This document shows positions 51,526 to 63,000 of a DNA stretch of 64,000 bases, one piece after another. The number at the start of each line of letters is the position of its first letter. Positions within the stretch are counted from its first letter, which is position 1. The stretch is from contig NZ_WMDQ01000005.1 of assembly GCF_009707955.1 (NCBI RefSeq), positions 306,483 through 370,482 of the forward strand, in the 5' to 3' direction. Origin of the DNA: Flavobacterium sp. LC2016-13. GTDB taxonomy: Bacteria > Bacteroidota > Bacteroidia > Flavobacteriales > Flavobacteriaceae. The translations under genes and the position numbers were made by a program. The notes beneath the pieces were generated by a model. That model saw only the letters and a program-made list of their open reading frames with translations, did not search any database and was not told the DNA's origin.

Positions 51526-54500
51526 ATGAAGAAAATTTTACTATTCATAACTTTATTTTACGGTTTTTCTAATTTACTCTATTCCCAGGACACTCCTGCG
51601 AATGGAGTTGTTTCGTTTTCGTTACCTATAAGAAATTCTTTAAAGTTTAATAGATATTTAATAAACCCGGCATTTAGTTTTGTTCGTGAACAAAATGCTT
51701 ATTTAAGTTTTTATAATAAAAGACAATGGGTGCAGTTTGAGAACGCACCAAATACATATTTGTTTAATTATTCAGGTCGTTTTAGAGAAAATGAAGCTTT
51801 TGCTATTGGCTTATTCCAACAAAATTATGGTTTAATGACCGTTTTTGGTGGAGTTGCCAATTTTGCACATAACATCGTTTTAGAACAAGACAGTAATTTA
51901 ACCTTTGGTTTAAACGTTGGAGCATACCAAAGTGGTTTAGACAAAGGGAAAATAATATCTGATGATGTCGATATTCGAAATATAGAATATGCATCAAATA
52001 CAATGCTTACTTTAAATCCTGGTATTAACTACGGAACTGCTTTTCTTGATTTTGGAGCATCTGTAAACAACTTGATCCTTTACAATTTTGGATCAGGAGT
52101 TGTAAAAGATGATCCGGAAAGAGCTATCGAATTGCACGGAATGTATACGGGATATATTGATACCTATGGTTTTTTTGAACAAAGTAAATTTTCTGCAATT
52201 GTAAAAACAGAAATTAAAACAGAAAAAACAGTTATTTCTGGTCTTGCCATGATTTCAGTTCCAAAAGGAGTATGGGCACAGGCAGGATACAATACATTAT
52301 ATGGAATTTCAGCAGGATTTGGTCTTAATATTACACCAAGTATTGCTATTGAATATAATTATGAAAGAGGAATGGGGAACTTTACCAATTTGGGAGCTTC
52401 TCATGAATTTGCAATTGCTTACAAATTCAAAAACAGAAATTACTATTACGGTGATGACGAAGAAGGTTCGCTTATAGATCCTTCAAGACAAAAACCTGTA
52501 CCAGCTAAACCAAAATCAGCAGCAACACAGGTTGATAGAGCTGATATTGCAGAAAAAAACAGATTAGCTGCTGAAGCTAAAGCTGCCGCAGATGCCGAAG
52601 CACAAAAAGCAAGATTAGCTGCCGCAGAAAAAGCGAAGGCCGATGCAGAAGCTAAACAAGCAAAACTATTAGCTGACAATAAAGCAAAAGTAGATGCTGC
52701 AGAAGCACAAAAATTAAAATTAGCCGCCGATGCTAAAGCCAAAGCCGATGCCGCAGCAGCTGCAAGAGCGCAAACAGCAACTACAAACAGAGCAGTTGCC
52801 GCTGAACAAAAAACACAATCGCAATTAGCTGCAGATAAAGCAAGAGCTGATGCTGAAGCACGAAGATTAAAATTAGTTGCAGATAATAAAGCAAGAGTAG
52901 ATGCCGCTGCCGCTGCAAGAGCACAAGCAGCCGCAAACAAACCAGCAACAGCAACTCAAAAAACAGCAGCACAATTAGCTGCAGATAAATCAAGAGCAGA
53001 TGCAGAAGCTGCGGCAAAAGCGAAACTTGCTGCGACTAATAATCCGGCAACAGCAACTCAAAAAACAGCAGCACAATTAGCTGCAGATAAATCAAAAGCA
53101 GATGCAGAAGCTGCCGCAAAAGCAAAACTAGCCGCTGCTAATAATCCGGCAACAGCGACTCAAAAAACAGCAGCACAATTGGCTGCAGATAAATCAAAAG
53201 CAGATGCAGAAGCTCTAAAATCAAAATTAGCAGCAGATGCAAAAGCTAAGGCGGATGCCGAAGCTACAAAAGCAAAAACAGGAACTACTGCCAAACCAGG
53301 AGAACCGCAAAAAACACAAGCAGAATTAGATGCTGATAAAGCGAAAGCCGATGCCGAAAATGCTGAAAAAGCAACATTAGCTGCTGCAAAAGCAAAAGCC
53401 GATGCCGAAGCACAACAAGCAAAATTAGCTGCTGATGCTAAAGCAAAAGCAGACGCTGGCGAAGCTAAACGTAAAGCGGATGCTAAAGCGAAAGCAGAAG
53501 CTGCAGATTTACAATCGATTTTAGCTGCCGATGCTAAAGCAAAAGCAGACTCTGATGCACTTCAGGCAAGGCTTGCTGCTGAAGCAAAAGCGAAAGCTGC
53601 TGCTGCTGCAAAAACTAAAACAAGTATTGATGCTGCCAACAAAGCTAAAGCTGCGGCAGACGCCAAAGCAAAAGCTGCAGAAAGTGCTGCATTGAAAGAA
53701 AAATTAGCTGCAGATGCTAAAGCAAAAGCGGATGCTGAAGCTAGACAAGCAAGAATAGCTGCTGATGCCAAAGCGAAAGCAGATGCTGAAGCTGCTGCAA
53801 AAGCAAAATTAGAAGCAGATGCCAAAGCGAAAGCTGATGCTGAAGCTCAACAAGCAAAACTAGCTGCTGATGCCAAAGCGAAAGCTGACGCAGACGCACT
53901 TCAGGCGAAACTTGCAGCCGATGCTAAAGTGAAAGCCGATGCAGAAGCACAACAAGCAAAACTTGCAGCAGATGCCAAAGCGAAAGCAGATGCAGAAGCG
54001 TTAAAAATAAAACTGGCTGCTGATGCCAAAGCGAAAGCCGATGCAGAAGCACAAAAAGCAAAATTAGCTGCCGATGCAAAAGCCAAAGCCGATGCAGAAG
54101 CGCAACAAGCGAAACTTGCAGCTGATGCCAAAGCGAAAGCGGATGCAGAAGCGTTAAAAATAAAATTAGCTGCTGATGCTAAAGCAAAAGCCGATGCAGA
54201 AGCACAACAAGCAAAACTAGCTGCCGATGCTAAAGCAAAAGCGGATGCAGAAGCGCAACAAGCGAAACTTGCAGCTGATGCCAAAGCGAAAGCGGATGCA
54301 GAGGCATTAAAAATAAAATTAGCTGCTGATGCTAAAGCAAAAGCCGATGCAGAAGCACAACAAGCAAAACTAGCTGCTGAAGCAAAAAAGAAAGCTGATA
54401 CTGATGCTCAACAAGCAAAACTTGCAGCTGACGCTAAAGCGAAAGCAGATATGGTAGCCTTACAAGCACAACTGCTTGCAGATGCTAAAGTAAAAGCAGA

Positions 54501-56985
54501 TGCAGAAGCTACAGCTAAAGCAATCGCAGAAGCAGAAGCTAAAAAAGCACAAGAAGCAGAGGCACAACAAGCAAAACTTGCAGCTGATGCCAAAACAAAA
54601 GCAGATGCAGAAGCATTAAAAATAAAATTAGCTGCTGACGCCAAAGCTAAAGCAGACGCAGAAGCACAACAAGCAAAACTTGCAGCTGACGCCAAAGCGA
54701 AAGCGGATGCAGAAGCTCAACAAGCAAAACTTGCAGCTGACGCCAAAGCGAAAGCAGATGCTGAAGCATTAAAAGTAAAATTAGCAGCTGACGCCAAAGC
54801 CAAAGCAGACGCAGAAGCTCAACAAGCTAAGTTAGCTGCCGATGCGAAAGCAAAAGCTGATGCAGAAGCACAACAAGCGAAACTTGCAGCTGACGCCAAA
54901 GCGAAAGCAGATGCTGAAGCATTAAAAGTAAAATTAGCTGCTGACGCCAAAGCCAAAGCAGACGCAGAAGCACAACAAGCAAAACTTGCAGCTGACGCCA
55001 AAGCGAAAGCAGATGCAGAAGCACAACAAGCGAAACTTGCAGCTGACGCCAAAGCGAAAGCAGATGCTGAAGCATTAAAAGTAAAATTAGCTGCTGACGC
55101 CAAAGCAAAAGCAGACGCAGAAGCTCAACAGGCAAAACTTGCAGCTGACGCCAAAGCGAAAGCGGATGCAGAAGCTCAACAAGCGAAACTTGCAGCAGAT
55201 GCAAAAGCCAAAGCCGATGCAGAAGCATTAAAAATAAAATTAGCAGCTGATGCCAAAGCTAAAGCAGACGCAGAGGCTCAACAGGCAAAACTTGCAGCTG
55301 ATGCCAAAGCGAAAGCGGATGCAGAAGCTCAACAAGCGAAATTAGCAGCTGATGCGAAAGCTAAAGCAGACGCAGAAGCTCAACAAGCAAAACTTGCAGC
55401 TGATGCCAAAGCCAAAGCAGATGCAGAAGCTCAACAAGCAAAACTTGCAGCGGATGCGAAAGCTAAAGCCGATGCAGAAGCATTAAAAGTAAAATTAGCA
55501 GCCGATGCCAAAGCGAAAGCAGATGCAGAAGCTCAACGAGCAAAACTTGCAGCAGACGCCAAAGCCAAAGCGGATGCAGAAGCTCAACAAGCAAAACTTG
55601 CAGCTGATGCGAAAGCTAAAGCTGATGCGGAAGCATTAAAAGTAAAATTAGCAGCTGATGCAAAAGCCAAAGCTGATGCAGAAGCTCAACAAGCGAAACT
55701 TGCAGCAGATGCTAAAGCTAAAGCAGACGCAGAAGCTCAACAAGCTAAACTTGCAGCGGATGCAAAAGCCAAAGCGGATGCAGAAGCATTAAAAGTAAAA
55801 TTAGCAGCCGATGCCAAAGCGAAAGCAGATGCTGAAGTTCAACAAGCTAAGTTAGCTGCCGATGCTAAAGCGAAAGCAGACGCAGAAGCACAACAAGCAA
55901 AACTTGCAGCTGCTGCCAAAGCGAAAGCCGATGCTGAAGCTCTTCAGGCAAAACTTGCTGCAGATGCTAAAGCAAAAGCCGATGCTGAAGCTAATGCAAG
56001 AGCTAAAGCAGAAGAAGAAAACAGACAATTGCAATTAGCAGAAGAAGCTCAACAAGCAAAACTTGCAGCTGATAAAGCAAAAGCAGATGCAGATGCACTT
56101 GCTGCCGCAGCCTCAAAAGATGAGACGGCAAGAGCGATAGATAATCTGGCACTTTCATTAGAGGATTCAGGTAAAACGCAAAGTGATTTATTGACACAGT
56201 TTAATGCAACAGTTGCTAATAAACAAAAAGACCTGAATGATTTGAGAGAAGAAAATGACTTGAGTGAAAAAGGTATATATAAAGAGCCAAAGCCGTTTAA
56301 AAGCGTAGCCGCCGAAAACAGTCAGATGGAAGCTTTAAAATTACAATTGGCTGAAGCAAACAAAACTCAAAAAGATGAAATTGCAAGGATAACAAATTTA
56401 TATAACGAGAGACTTAAAAAAGTTCCTAATAAAAATGATGCTTTAAACAGAGCTTATTTAGAAAAAATAAACCAGTTAAAAGCAGCTCAGTTAAAAATGG
56501 AATTGGATAGTGCAGCATTACTTGCGGATTTAGAGCGTATTAAAGCTGAAACTGAGATTGAGAAAAAACGTAGAATTAAACGTGCAGCATACGAAAATGA
56601 TCAAGGAAGATATGAACAGGATTTGGCCGCTCTTAAACGTATAAAAGAAACTACAAAACCAAGTAGCAGACCTTTAACTGCAAGTGATTTTGATTTTGGT
56701 GAAGACCAATCGAATATGCAGATTATTAAGAATATTAAAAATGCTGAAAGTGGCTTTTATTTGATTATAGCAGTTCATAGCAGTGTTGAAAAAAGAGATG
56801 AATTCTTAACCAAAGCGGTAGCCGCGGGACGTACAGATGTGAACTTCTTTTATAATGTAACAACAAGTAAGTATTACATCTATTACGAAAAAGTCGACGG
56901 ATTACCAGAAGCTCAAAAAGCAATGGAGTCTAAAGGAAAAGAGCCATATAACGGGAAAATGGCTATCGTAAAAGTTGAAAATTAA
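51526..56985 (+). CDS. sprD: PorP/SprF domain protein with a giant 17-residue repeat helix and a SPOR-like C-terminus (sprD position)
   Basis: 1819 residues. Signal peptide 1-20. Residues about 25-310 are a PorP/SprF-type outer-membrane barrel domain (FNRYLINPAFSFVREQNAYLSFYNKRQWVQF, later YGISAGFGLNITPSIAIEYNYERG). From about 340 to 1520 it consists of Ala/Lys/Asp/Glu repeats with a strict 17-residue period (KADAEAQQAKLAADAKA). A charged coiled-coil segment (1530-1730) follows. The last 80 residues (FYLIIAVHSSVEKRDEFL, VNFFYNVTTSKYYIYYEK, LPEAQKAMES) have the SPOR layout, a peptidoglycan-binding domain. A barrel at one end and a cell-wall-type domain at the other suggest a tether for SprB or its secretion complex. 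The symbol rests on gene order before sprB. Cys is absent from the repeat. Confidence 0.72.
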   Translation: MKKILLFITLFYGFSNLLYSQDTPANGVVSFSLPIRNSLKFNRYLINPAFSFVREQNAYLSFYNKRQWVQFENAPNTYLFNYSGRFRENEAFAIGLFQQNYGLMTVFGGVANFAHNIVLEQDSNLTFGLNVGAYQSGLDKGKIISDDVDIRNIEYASNTMLTLNPGINYGTAFLDFGASVNNLILYNFGSGVVKDDPERAIELHGMYTGYIDTYGFFEQSKFSAIVKTEIKTEKTVISGLAMISVPKGVWAQAGYNTLYGISAGFGLNITPSIAIEYNYERGMGNFTNLGASHEFAIAYKFKNRNYYYGDDEEGSLIDPSRQKPVPAKPKSAATQVDRADIAEKNRLAAEAKAAADAEAQKARLAAAEKAKADAEAKQAKLLADNKAKVDAAEAQKLKLAADAKAKADAAAAARAQTATTNRAVAAEQKTQSQLAADKARADAEARRLKLVADNKARVDAAAAARAQAAANKPATATQKTAAQLAADKSRADAEAAAKAKLAATNNPATATQKTAAQLAADKSKADAEAAAKAKLAAANNPATATQKTAAQLAADKSKADAEALKSKLAADAKAKADAEATKAKTGTTAKPGEPQKTQAELDADKAKADAENAEKATLAAAKAKADAEAQQAKLAADAKAKADAGEAKRKADAKAKAEAADLQSILAADAKAKADSDALQARLAAEAKAKAAAAAKTKTSIDAANKAKAAADAKAKAAESAALKEKLAADAKAKADAEARQARIAADAKAKADAEAAAKAKLEADAKAKADAEAQQAKLAADAKAKADADALQAKLAADAKVKADAEAQQAKLAADAKAKADAEALKIKLAADAKAKADAEAQKAKLAADAKAKADAEAQQAKLAADAKAKADAEALKIKLAADAKAKADAEAQQAKLAADAKAKADAEAQQAKLAADAKAKADAEALKIKLAADAKAKADAEAQQAKLAAEAKKKADTDAQQAKLAADAKAKADMVALQAQLLADAKVKADAEATAKAIAEAEAKKAQEAEAQQAKLAADAKTKADAEALKIKLAADAKAKADAEAQQAKLAADAKAKADAEAQQAKLAADAKAKADAEALKVKLAADAKAKADAEAQQAKLAADAKAKADAEAQQAKLAADAKAKADAEALKVKLAADAKAKADAEAQQAKLAADAKAKADAEAQQAKLAADAKAKADAEALKVKLAADAKAKADAEAQQAKLAADAKAKADAEAQQAKLAADAKAKADAEALKIKLAADAKAKADAEAQQAKLAADAKAKADAEAQQAKLAADAKAKADAEAQQAKLAADAKAKADAEAQQAKLAADAKAKADAEALKVKLAADAKAKADAEAQRAKLAADAKAKADAEAQQAKLAADAKAKADAEALKVKLAADAKAKADAEAQQAKLAADAKAKADAEAQQAKLAADAKAKADAEALKVKLAADAKAKADAEVQQAKLAADAKAKADAEAQQAKLAAAAKAKADAEALQAKLAADAKAKADAEANARAKAEEENRQLQLAEEAQQAKLAADKAKADADALAAAASKDETARAIDNLALSLEDSGKTQSDLLTQFNATVANKQKDLNDLREENDLSEKGIYKEPKPFKSVAAENSQMEALKLQLAEANKTQKDEIARITNLYNERLKKVPNKNDALNRAYLEKINQLKAAQLKMELDSAALLADLERIKAETEIEKKRRIKRAAYENDQGRYEQDLAALKRIKETTKPSSRPLTASDFDFGEDQSNMQIIKNIKNAESGFYLIIAVHSSVEKRDEFLTKAVAAGRTDVNFFYNVTTSKYYIYYEKVDGLPEAQKAMESKGKEPYNGKMAIVKVEN
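52546..56090 (+). repeat. Coding tandem repeats, 51 bp unit with 102 and 153 bp higher-order periods
   Basis: About 3.5 kb inside the PorP/SprF gene. The basic unit is 51 bp (17 codons). Near the start, 102 bp units occur three times (52942, 53044, 53146: PATATQKTAAQLAADKS). In 54.6-55.9 kb units come in threes, QQA-QQA-LKV, giving a 153 bp higher-order repeat. Roughly 45 regular units can be followed. GC is higher than in the neighbours because of the alanine codons, and the other strand is open for long stretches only as a by-product. Confidence 0.85.
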
Positions 56986-57089
56986 TAAGTTTCTTAAATA
57001 TTAAGGATATAAAATAAACATTTTAAAATGCTGAAATTTTGATCTCTAATGCCCCTTAGAGAAAAGAACAAAGCAAAAAAATAAGTACC

Positions 57090-60000
57090 ATGAAAAAACC
57101 TACTATTCTAAAAATTGCATTATTATTTTTGTTGTTTTTACAATGTAATGTTGTCTCCTCACAAAATTTAAAGCCTTTTGTCAGAGAATTTGATAAACAG
57201 CTGAAAGGAGATATTCTTGTTATTGGAAATAATATTCTTAACAGGCAGGAAACTAACAGCAGAGGTCAAATTACCACTAGTCCGAATACTGCGTATAACG
57301 GAACTGGATTTAATGGTGATTTTGATATGCGTTATATCAATGTTGATAATGGCGCAACTCCCGGCATTTTCAGCTCCAGTACTGCAACCCTGACTGTGCC
57401 GAATAATCGTGCACCTGCAGATCCATGTTACAGAGTTGCTTATGCGGCTTTATATTGGTCAGCAACTTTAAAAGGAACTAACAGGGCTAACATTAATAAG
57501 GTAAAAATTAAGGTTCCTAATACTGCTAATAACACTTATCAGGATGTAACAGGAACTATTATACATGATATTACCACTTCAGCAGCTGGTATTAATCCTG
57601 ATAATACACAAGCGTATGCCTGTTTTGCTGAAATTACAAATTTAATGAGTGCAGCAAATCCTAATGGTGCATATACAGTTGCGAATGTAATTTCAAGTGA
57701 AGGATCTAATGGAGGAACTGGTTTGTCTGCCGGATGGTCACTTTTTATTGTGTACGAAGATTCAAGTTTGCCTTCAAAAGCAATTTCTTCATTTAATGGT
57801 TTTACTGCCAGAGCTCAAGGTGGAGGACCAAATAATACGGTTATTAATGGTTTTACAACTATTCCTACTGGTCCGGTTCAGGCTAGATTTGCTTTTGCAG
57901 CTCTTGAAGGAGATTACGGTTATAGAGGAGATTATCTTCAAATAAACGGATCAACTATTACGCCGCCAACAAGACCTTTGCAAGGTGGTCAGAGTAACTT
58001 TTTTAATAGTTCGATAAATAGTTTAGGTGCTTCTTTTACAAATAGAGTCCCGAATAGTACGAATACTTTAGGTTTTGATACCGGTGTTATTGATATTGAC
58101 CCTTCGGCGAAAATTATTAAAAACAATGATACCTCCGCTACCATAACTTTAGGAACCAACAGTGATATCTTTATATATTACTTTACGGCATTTTCTGTTG
58201 ATATTATTGCGCCAAAAGTTGTATTAAAAAAAGCAGTAAAGGATATTAACAATGTTGACGCCAGTAATAAAAATGTTGTACTAGGTGAAGAGTTAAGATA
58301 CGAGTTAAGCTTTCAAAATGAAGGAAACGATAATGCGACTACATTTACTATAGTCGATCAATTACCTGTTAATACTAATTTTAATTTCCCGGGAGATATT
58401 ATTTCGTTACCTCCGGGAATGACAATTCCAACTACTGCGGCAGGTAATCAATATGTTACTTATAATGCCACAGCCAGAACATTAACATTTACAATTCCTA
58501 ATTCTTATGTTACAGCAGTGCCAACAAGAGCACCTGAATCAACTATTAAATTTAGAGTTAAGGTAGTAGATGATTGTTCTAAATTGACAGATGCATGTTC
58601 TAATATTATTAAAAATAGTGCAGAGTCACATTATTTTGGCCAATTAGGAAGTACGACTACTGATTTTGGAGATAAAAGTTACTCTACAACAGCAGGTTGT
58701 AACCTTGTGCCACAATCTACTAACTTTTTAGTAGGTTTAGATGCTTGTAAAAACAGAAGACAAGAAATATGTACTACTAATATGGTAATTTCTGCTTCAG
58801 GCGGATATAAATCATATTCTTGGTCTACTAATGCATCTGGTACTCCGGTAATTGGTACAAATCAAACACTTACTATTACACAACCAGGAACTTATTATGT
58901 TTATAATACAGCTAATCCTCCTTGTATAGATTTACAGGAAACGATTACAGTAGTAGATGGTGGTGGAGTAAGAACAAACCCGGTAATACCATATGCTGAT
59001 AATAAAGAAGCAGATGGTACTATTATTGGTTGTGAAATTGATGGTAAACCGCTACCTAAAATTTACTTATGTGGATCTAATGATTTCAGACTAATCAATG
59101 TATTCGTTACTAACGGAACCGTTGTTTGGCAAAAAACAAATTGTGTCCGCCCCCCAACTTTATCAGATCGTTGTGCTGACGAAAGTACTTCATGTACTTG
59201 GGTATCGGCAGGGCCAGACGGACCAACGTTTACTGCAAACACTGCGGGTTATTATAGAGTAACTATCAACGCAGGAGGTTGTAATAACACCTATTACTTT
59301 AATGTTTATAAAAGTGATGTTTCTGTTACCGTATCTAAGAAAGATAAACTGTGTTACAAAAGTGGTAACATTACGGTACAACAAATTAGCGGATACGAGT
59401 ATAGCTTAACAAATTTATCAAACAATACTACTGGTGCTTACCAGGATAGTAATTCTTTTGAAATTTGGAACGCTGGTACTTATGTCGTTAATTACAGACT
59501 AAAAAACATTGCTAATACTTGTGTTTACAAAACACAACAAGTTATTATCAATGACTTAAATATTAACGCTAAAGTTGAAAATCCTAATGAGCAACCATTA
59601 TGTTTTGGTTCTAACGGAAGTATTACAGTAAGTGCTTCAGCTGGATTTTCTAGTTATTATTTTGTCCTTTATGATGGAGCAACTATAATTGACCAGGTTG
59701 GACCGCTAACAGACAGAGTTCATACTTTTTCTGTTGCGCCAGGAAAATATTATGAAGTTGAAGTATATAGTGTAGATTCAGACGGTAAAAAAGATTGTAC
59801 TGCCCGTGCTGGTAAATATATCAACAACCCTTCATCTGAAATTACTCCGGTTGTAACTACAATTACACCTTTAACAGCATGTAGCGACGGAAAATATAGA
59901 GTTAGTGCGACTGGTGGTACCGGACCATATTCTTATTTTGTAGATGGTTCTACACTATCTCAGGCTTATTCTGAAAATGATAATACAGAACAAAACAATA

Positions 60001-63000
60001 TTATCATTGTAGCAACTACAGCAAAAACATATTCAATACGTGTTGTTGATTCAAATCTTTGTGAAAAAACAATCACTTTTACAGTTCCGAGCCTTCCAAA
60101 ACCAACGTATACAGTTAATCATACTGATAGCGCTTGTTATAATAGTGGTGCTCAAATAAGTATAACGCTTGGTGCTGGCGGAGCGAATGGTTATACTATG
60201 GCTTATAGTATAAACAATGGAGGAACTTATCAGGCTAATCCGATATTCTCTAATTTACAGCCAGGTACTTATAAGGTTGTAGTAAAATACAGCATCACTT
60301 ATCCAGTTCCATATTGGCCAAATACAGAAACTAAAGAATGTATTGATCCGGCTCAGACTGTAGTTATTAGTGGACCATCTGCTGCTTTAGTAGCATCTGC
60401 GGGAGTTGCAGAATTAGCAGGATGTACACTTTCTCAACAAGGAGGAAAATTAAGAATTAACAATGCACAAGGAGGAACTGCACCTTATCAATATAGTTTT
60501 GATAATGGAGCAACATGGCAGGCTTCTAATGAAAAAGATGTATTGCCAGGTCAGTATATTTTAAAAATTAGAGATTCTAAAGGTTGTGAGTACACTATTC
60601 CTTATGATATTATTTTAGATCAAAAACCAGCTGATCCAACGATTAAAGTTGAAGATCCTGTTTTTAATTGTAATGGAACTGCAACTAGTAAAGTAACCGT
60701 TACAAATGGTACTTCTACTAATTATACTTATGAATATTATTTAGACGGGGTTGCAAATACGCCTATTACGAATAATACATTTTTAAATGTTCCTTCGGGA
60801 AGTCATACTGTTTCAGTAAAATATAATGTATCGACCGTATCTACTTATAGTAATTTATTACAAGAAGATTTTGGTAAAGGTGGTTATACTACAACTCCTG
60901 GTATTAATCCTGCATATTGTTTTGAAGATGAATCTACACCGCACCCTGTAGGATTCCCATGTGGGGATTTTAATGATTACCAAATTAATGATGGTAAATA
61001 TGCAGTTGCAAGTTCTATTAAAACAACTTTTGGAAATTCTTGGTTAGTCGCTAAAGACCACACAACGCCATCTGATCCATTAGGAAGATTTTTATGTGTA
61101 AACGTAGGAGGTTCTGCTGGTATTGGAGGTATTTTATACAGTAAACCTATTAAGGATGTTATTGTAAATCAACCTGTAATTATTTCGTTATGGGCTGAGA
61201 ACTTAATTAGAAGTAGTTCAGGAGGGCTTGCCGATCCTAAGTTGACAATACAATTGGTTAATAATTTAAATGGAGTTGGTGGTACACAAACTATTGTTGC
61301 AACTACAGATACTACAAATCCATGGGTAGTTCCTAAATCAGATAAATGGGAATACAAAGAATTATCATTAAATCCAGGTGCTTATAACAATTTAAGTTTT
61401 GTTATTAGATCATACAGCAATGAATTTAATGGTAATGATGTTCTTTTAGATGATATCTGGGTTCGTCAGATACCAAAATCATGTATTGCTACAAAAGATT
61501 TCCCTATTGTTATTGATTCAAATAAAGCTTTTACAGCTTCAGTTACTGGATTTAAAGATGTTAAATGTCTTGGATCTAATGATGGAGAAATTACAATTGC
61601 AGCTGAAAACTTTAAACTTCCTTACGGATTTGATTATTCATTAGATAATGGTGCTACTTGGATTAACTCTAAAGTTTCACCAGTAACAGCTACAGGTTTA
61701 ACTAGTAAAACATATAATATACAAGTACGTTACGATGCTTCTGCTTCAAGTTGTACAGTACCGTTAACACAAATAGTTAAATCTCCTACAGCAGTGACAG
61801 TTACTGCTACGGTAACTAAATTGCCAACATGTACTACTGGTGCAACTATTACTGCAGTTGGAGCAGGTGGAACACCGGCATACCAATACGAATTAAGACA
61901 ATCGAATGGTACTACAGTAGTTACTGCTTTCCAAAGTTCAGGTGTTTTCACAAATGTTCCTGCTGGTACTTATACCGTAGTAACTCGTGATTCAAACGCT
62001 TGTTCTTCTCCGGCATCTGCTGTAATAACAATAAATCCATCAACTGCACCAACGGCATCATTGGCCGCTACTTCAGATTTATGTTATGATACTGTAAATC
62101 AATCTACACTTGTTGTAACAGCTACCGGAACAGGAACTTTAACGTATAGTTTAGACGGTCAGCCGGCTCAAACTTCAAATACGTTTACAAATGTTGGACC
62201 TGGTACTCACAATATTGTAGTAACAGACAGCAACAGTTGTACGGCTGCAATAAATAATATAGTAATTGCACCGGAACTAAAAGGTACAGCAGTAATTTCT
62301 AAAACATTAGATTGTACTCTTGCCACGCCAGATGCCACTATTACAGTAAATATTGCGGGAGGAAACAGTCCGTTTACTTATAAAGTAAAAATAGGCAGTG
62401 GAGCTTACGGATCAAGTAACCCTGTAACAGGAACATCTTTCGTGTATTCGGCAAGTACTGCAAATACGTATTCTTTTGAAATTACTGATGCTAAAGGTTG
62501 TACGAATGTTGTAACCGCTATAGTAAATCCTATTGTAAACCCAACTGTAACAGCAACGAAAGTTGACGCAACATGTAACGGAGCTTCAACAGGTTCTGTA
62601 CAATTAGTTGGTGCCGGAGGATCAGGAGGATATACGTATTTATTCTATAATAACACAACTTCACCTGTGCCTACAACATTTGTAGCTCAGTCAAATTATA
62701 CAGGTTTAGCTGCAGGAACTTATTCTTACCAGGTAATGGATAGTAAAGGTTGTAAATCTGCAGTTGGAACAATTACAATTGCTCAACCAACTACTTTAAC
62801 AGCTACAGCTACTGCAACTGCATTTACATGTAATACATCAAATGTAAAACAATCAGCTACAGTTACAATTGCAGTTCCTACAACAGGAACGGCTCCATAT
62901 GAATATAGTTTTGATGGAGGTACAACTTTTACGAGTACACGTACTTTATCTGTTACAGATAATGGTTCAAACCAAACTATTTCTTATGTAGTTAAAGATG

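Noticed and set aside
52446..56197. Several long open frames on the minus strand, and 51 bp periodic DNA that might look like a CRISPR array
   Set aside because: They are by-products of the Ala-codon-rich repeat in the PorP/SprF gene; the protein-level repeat is continuous in one frame, and there are no distinct spacers.
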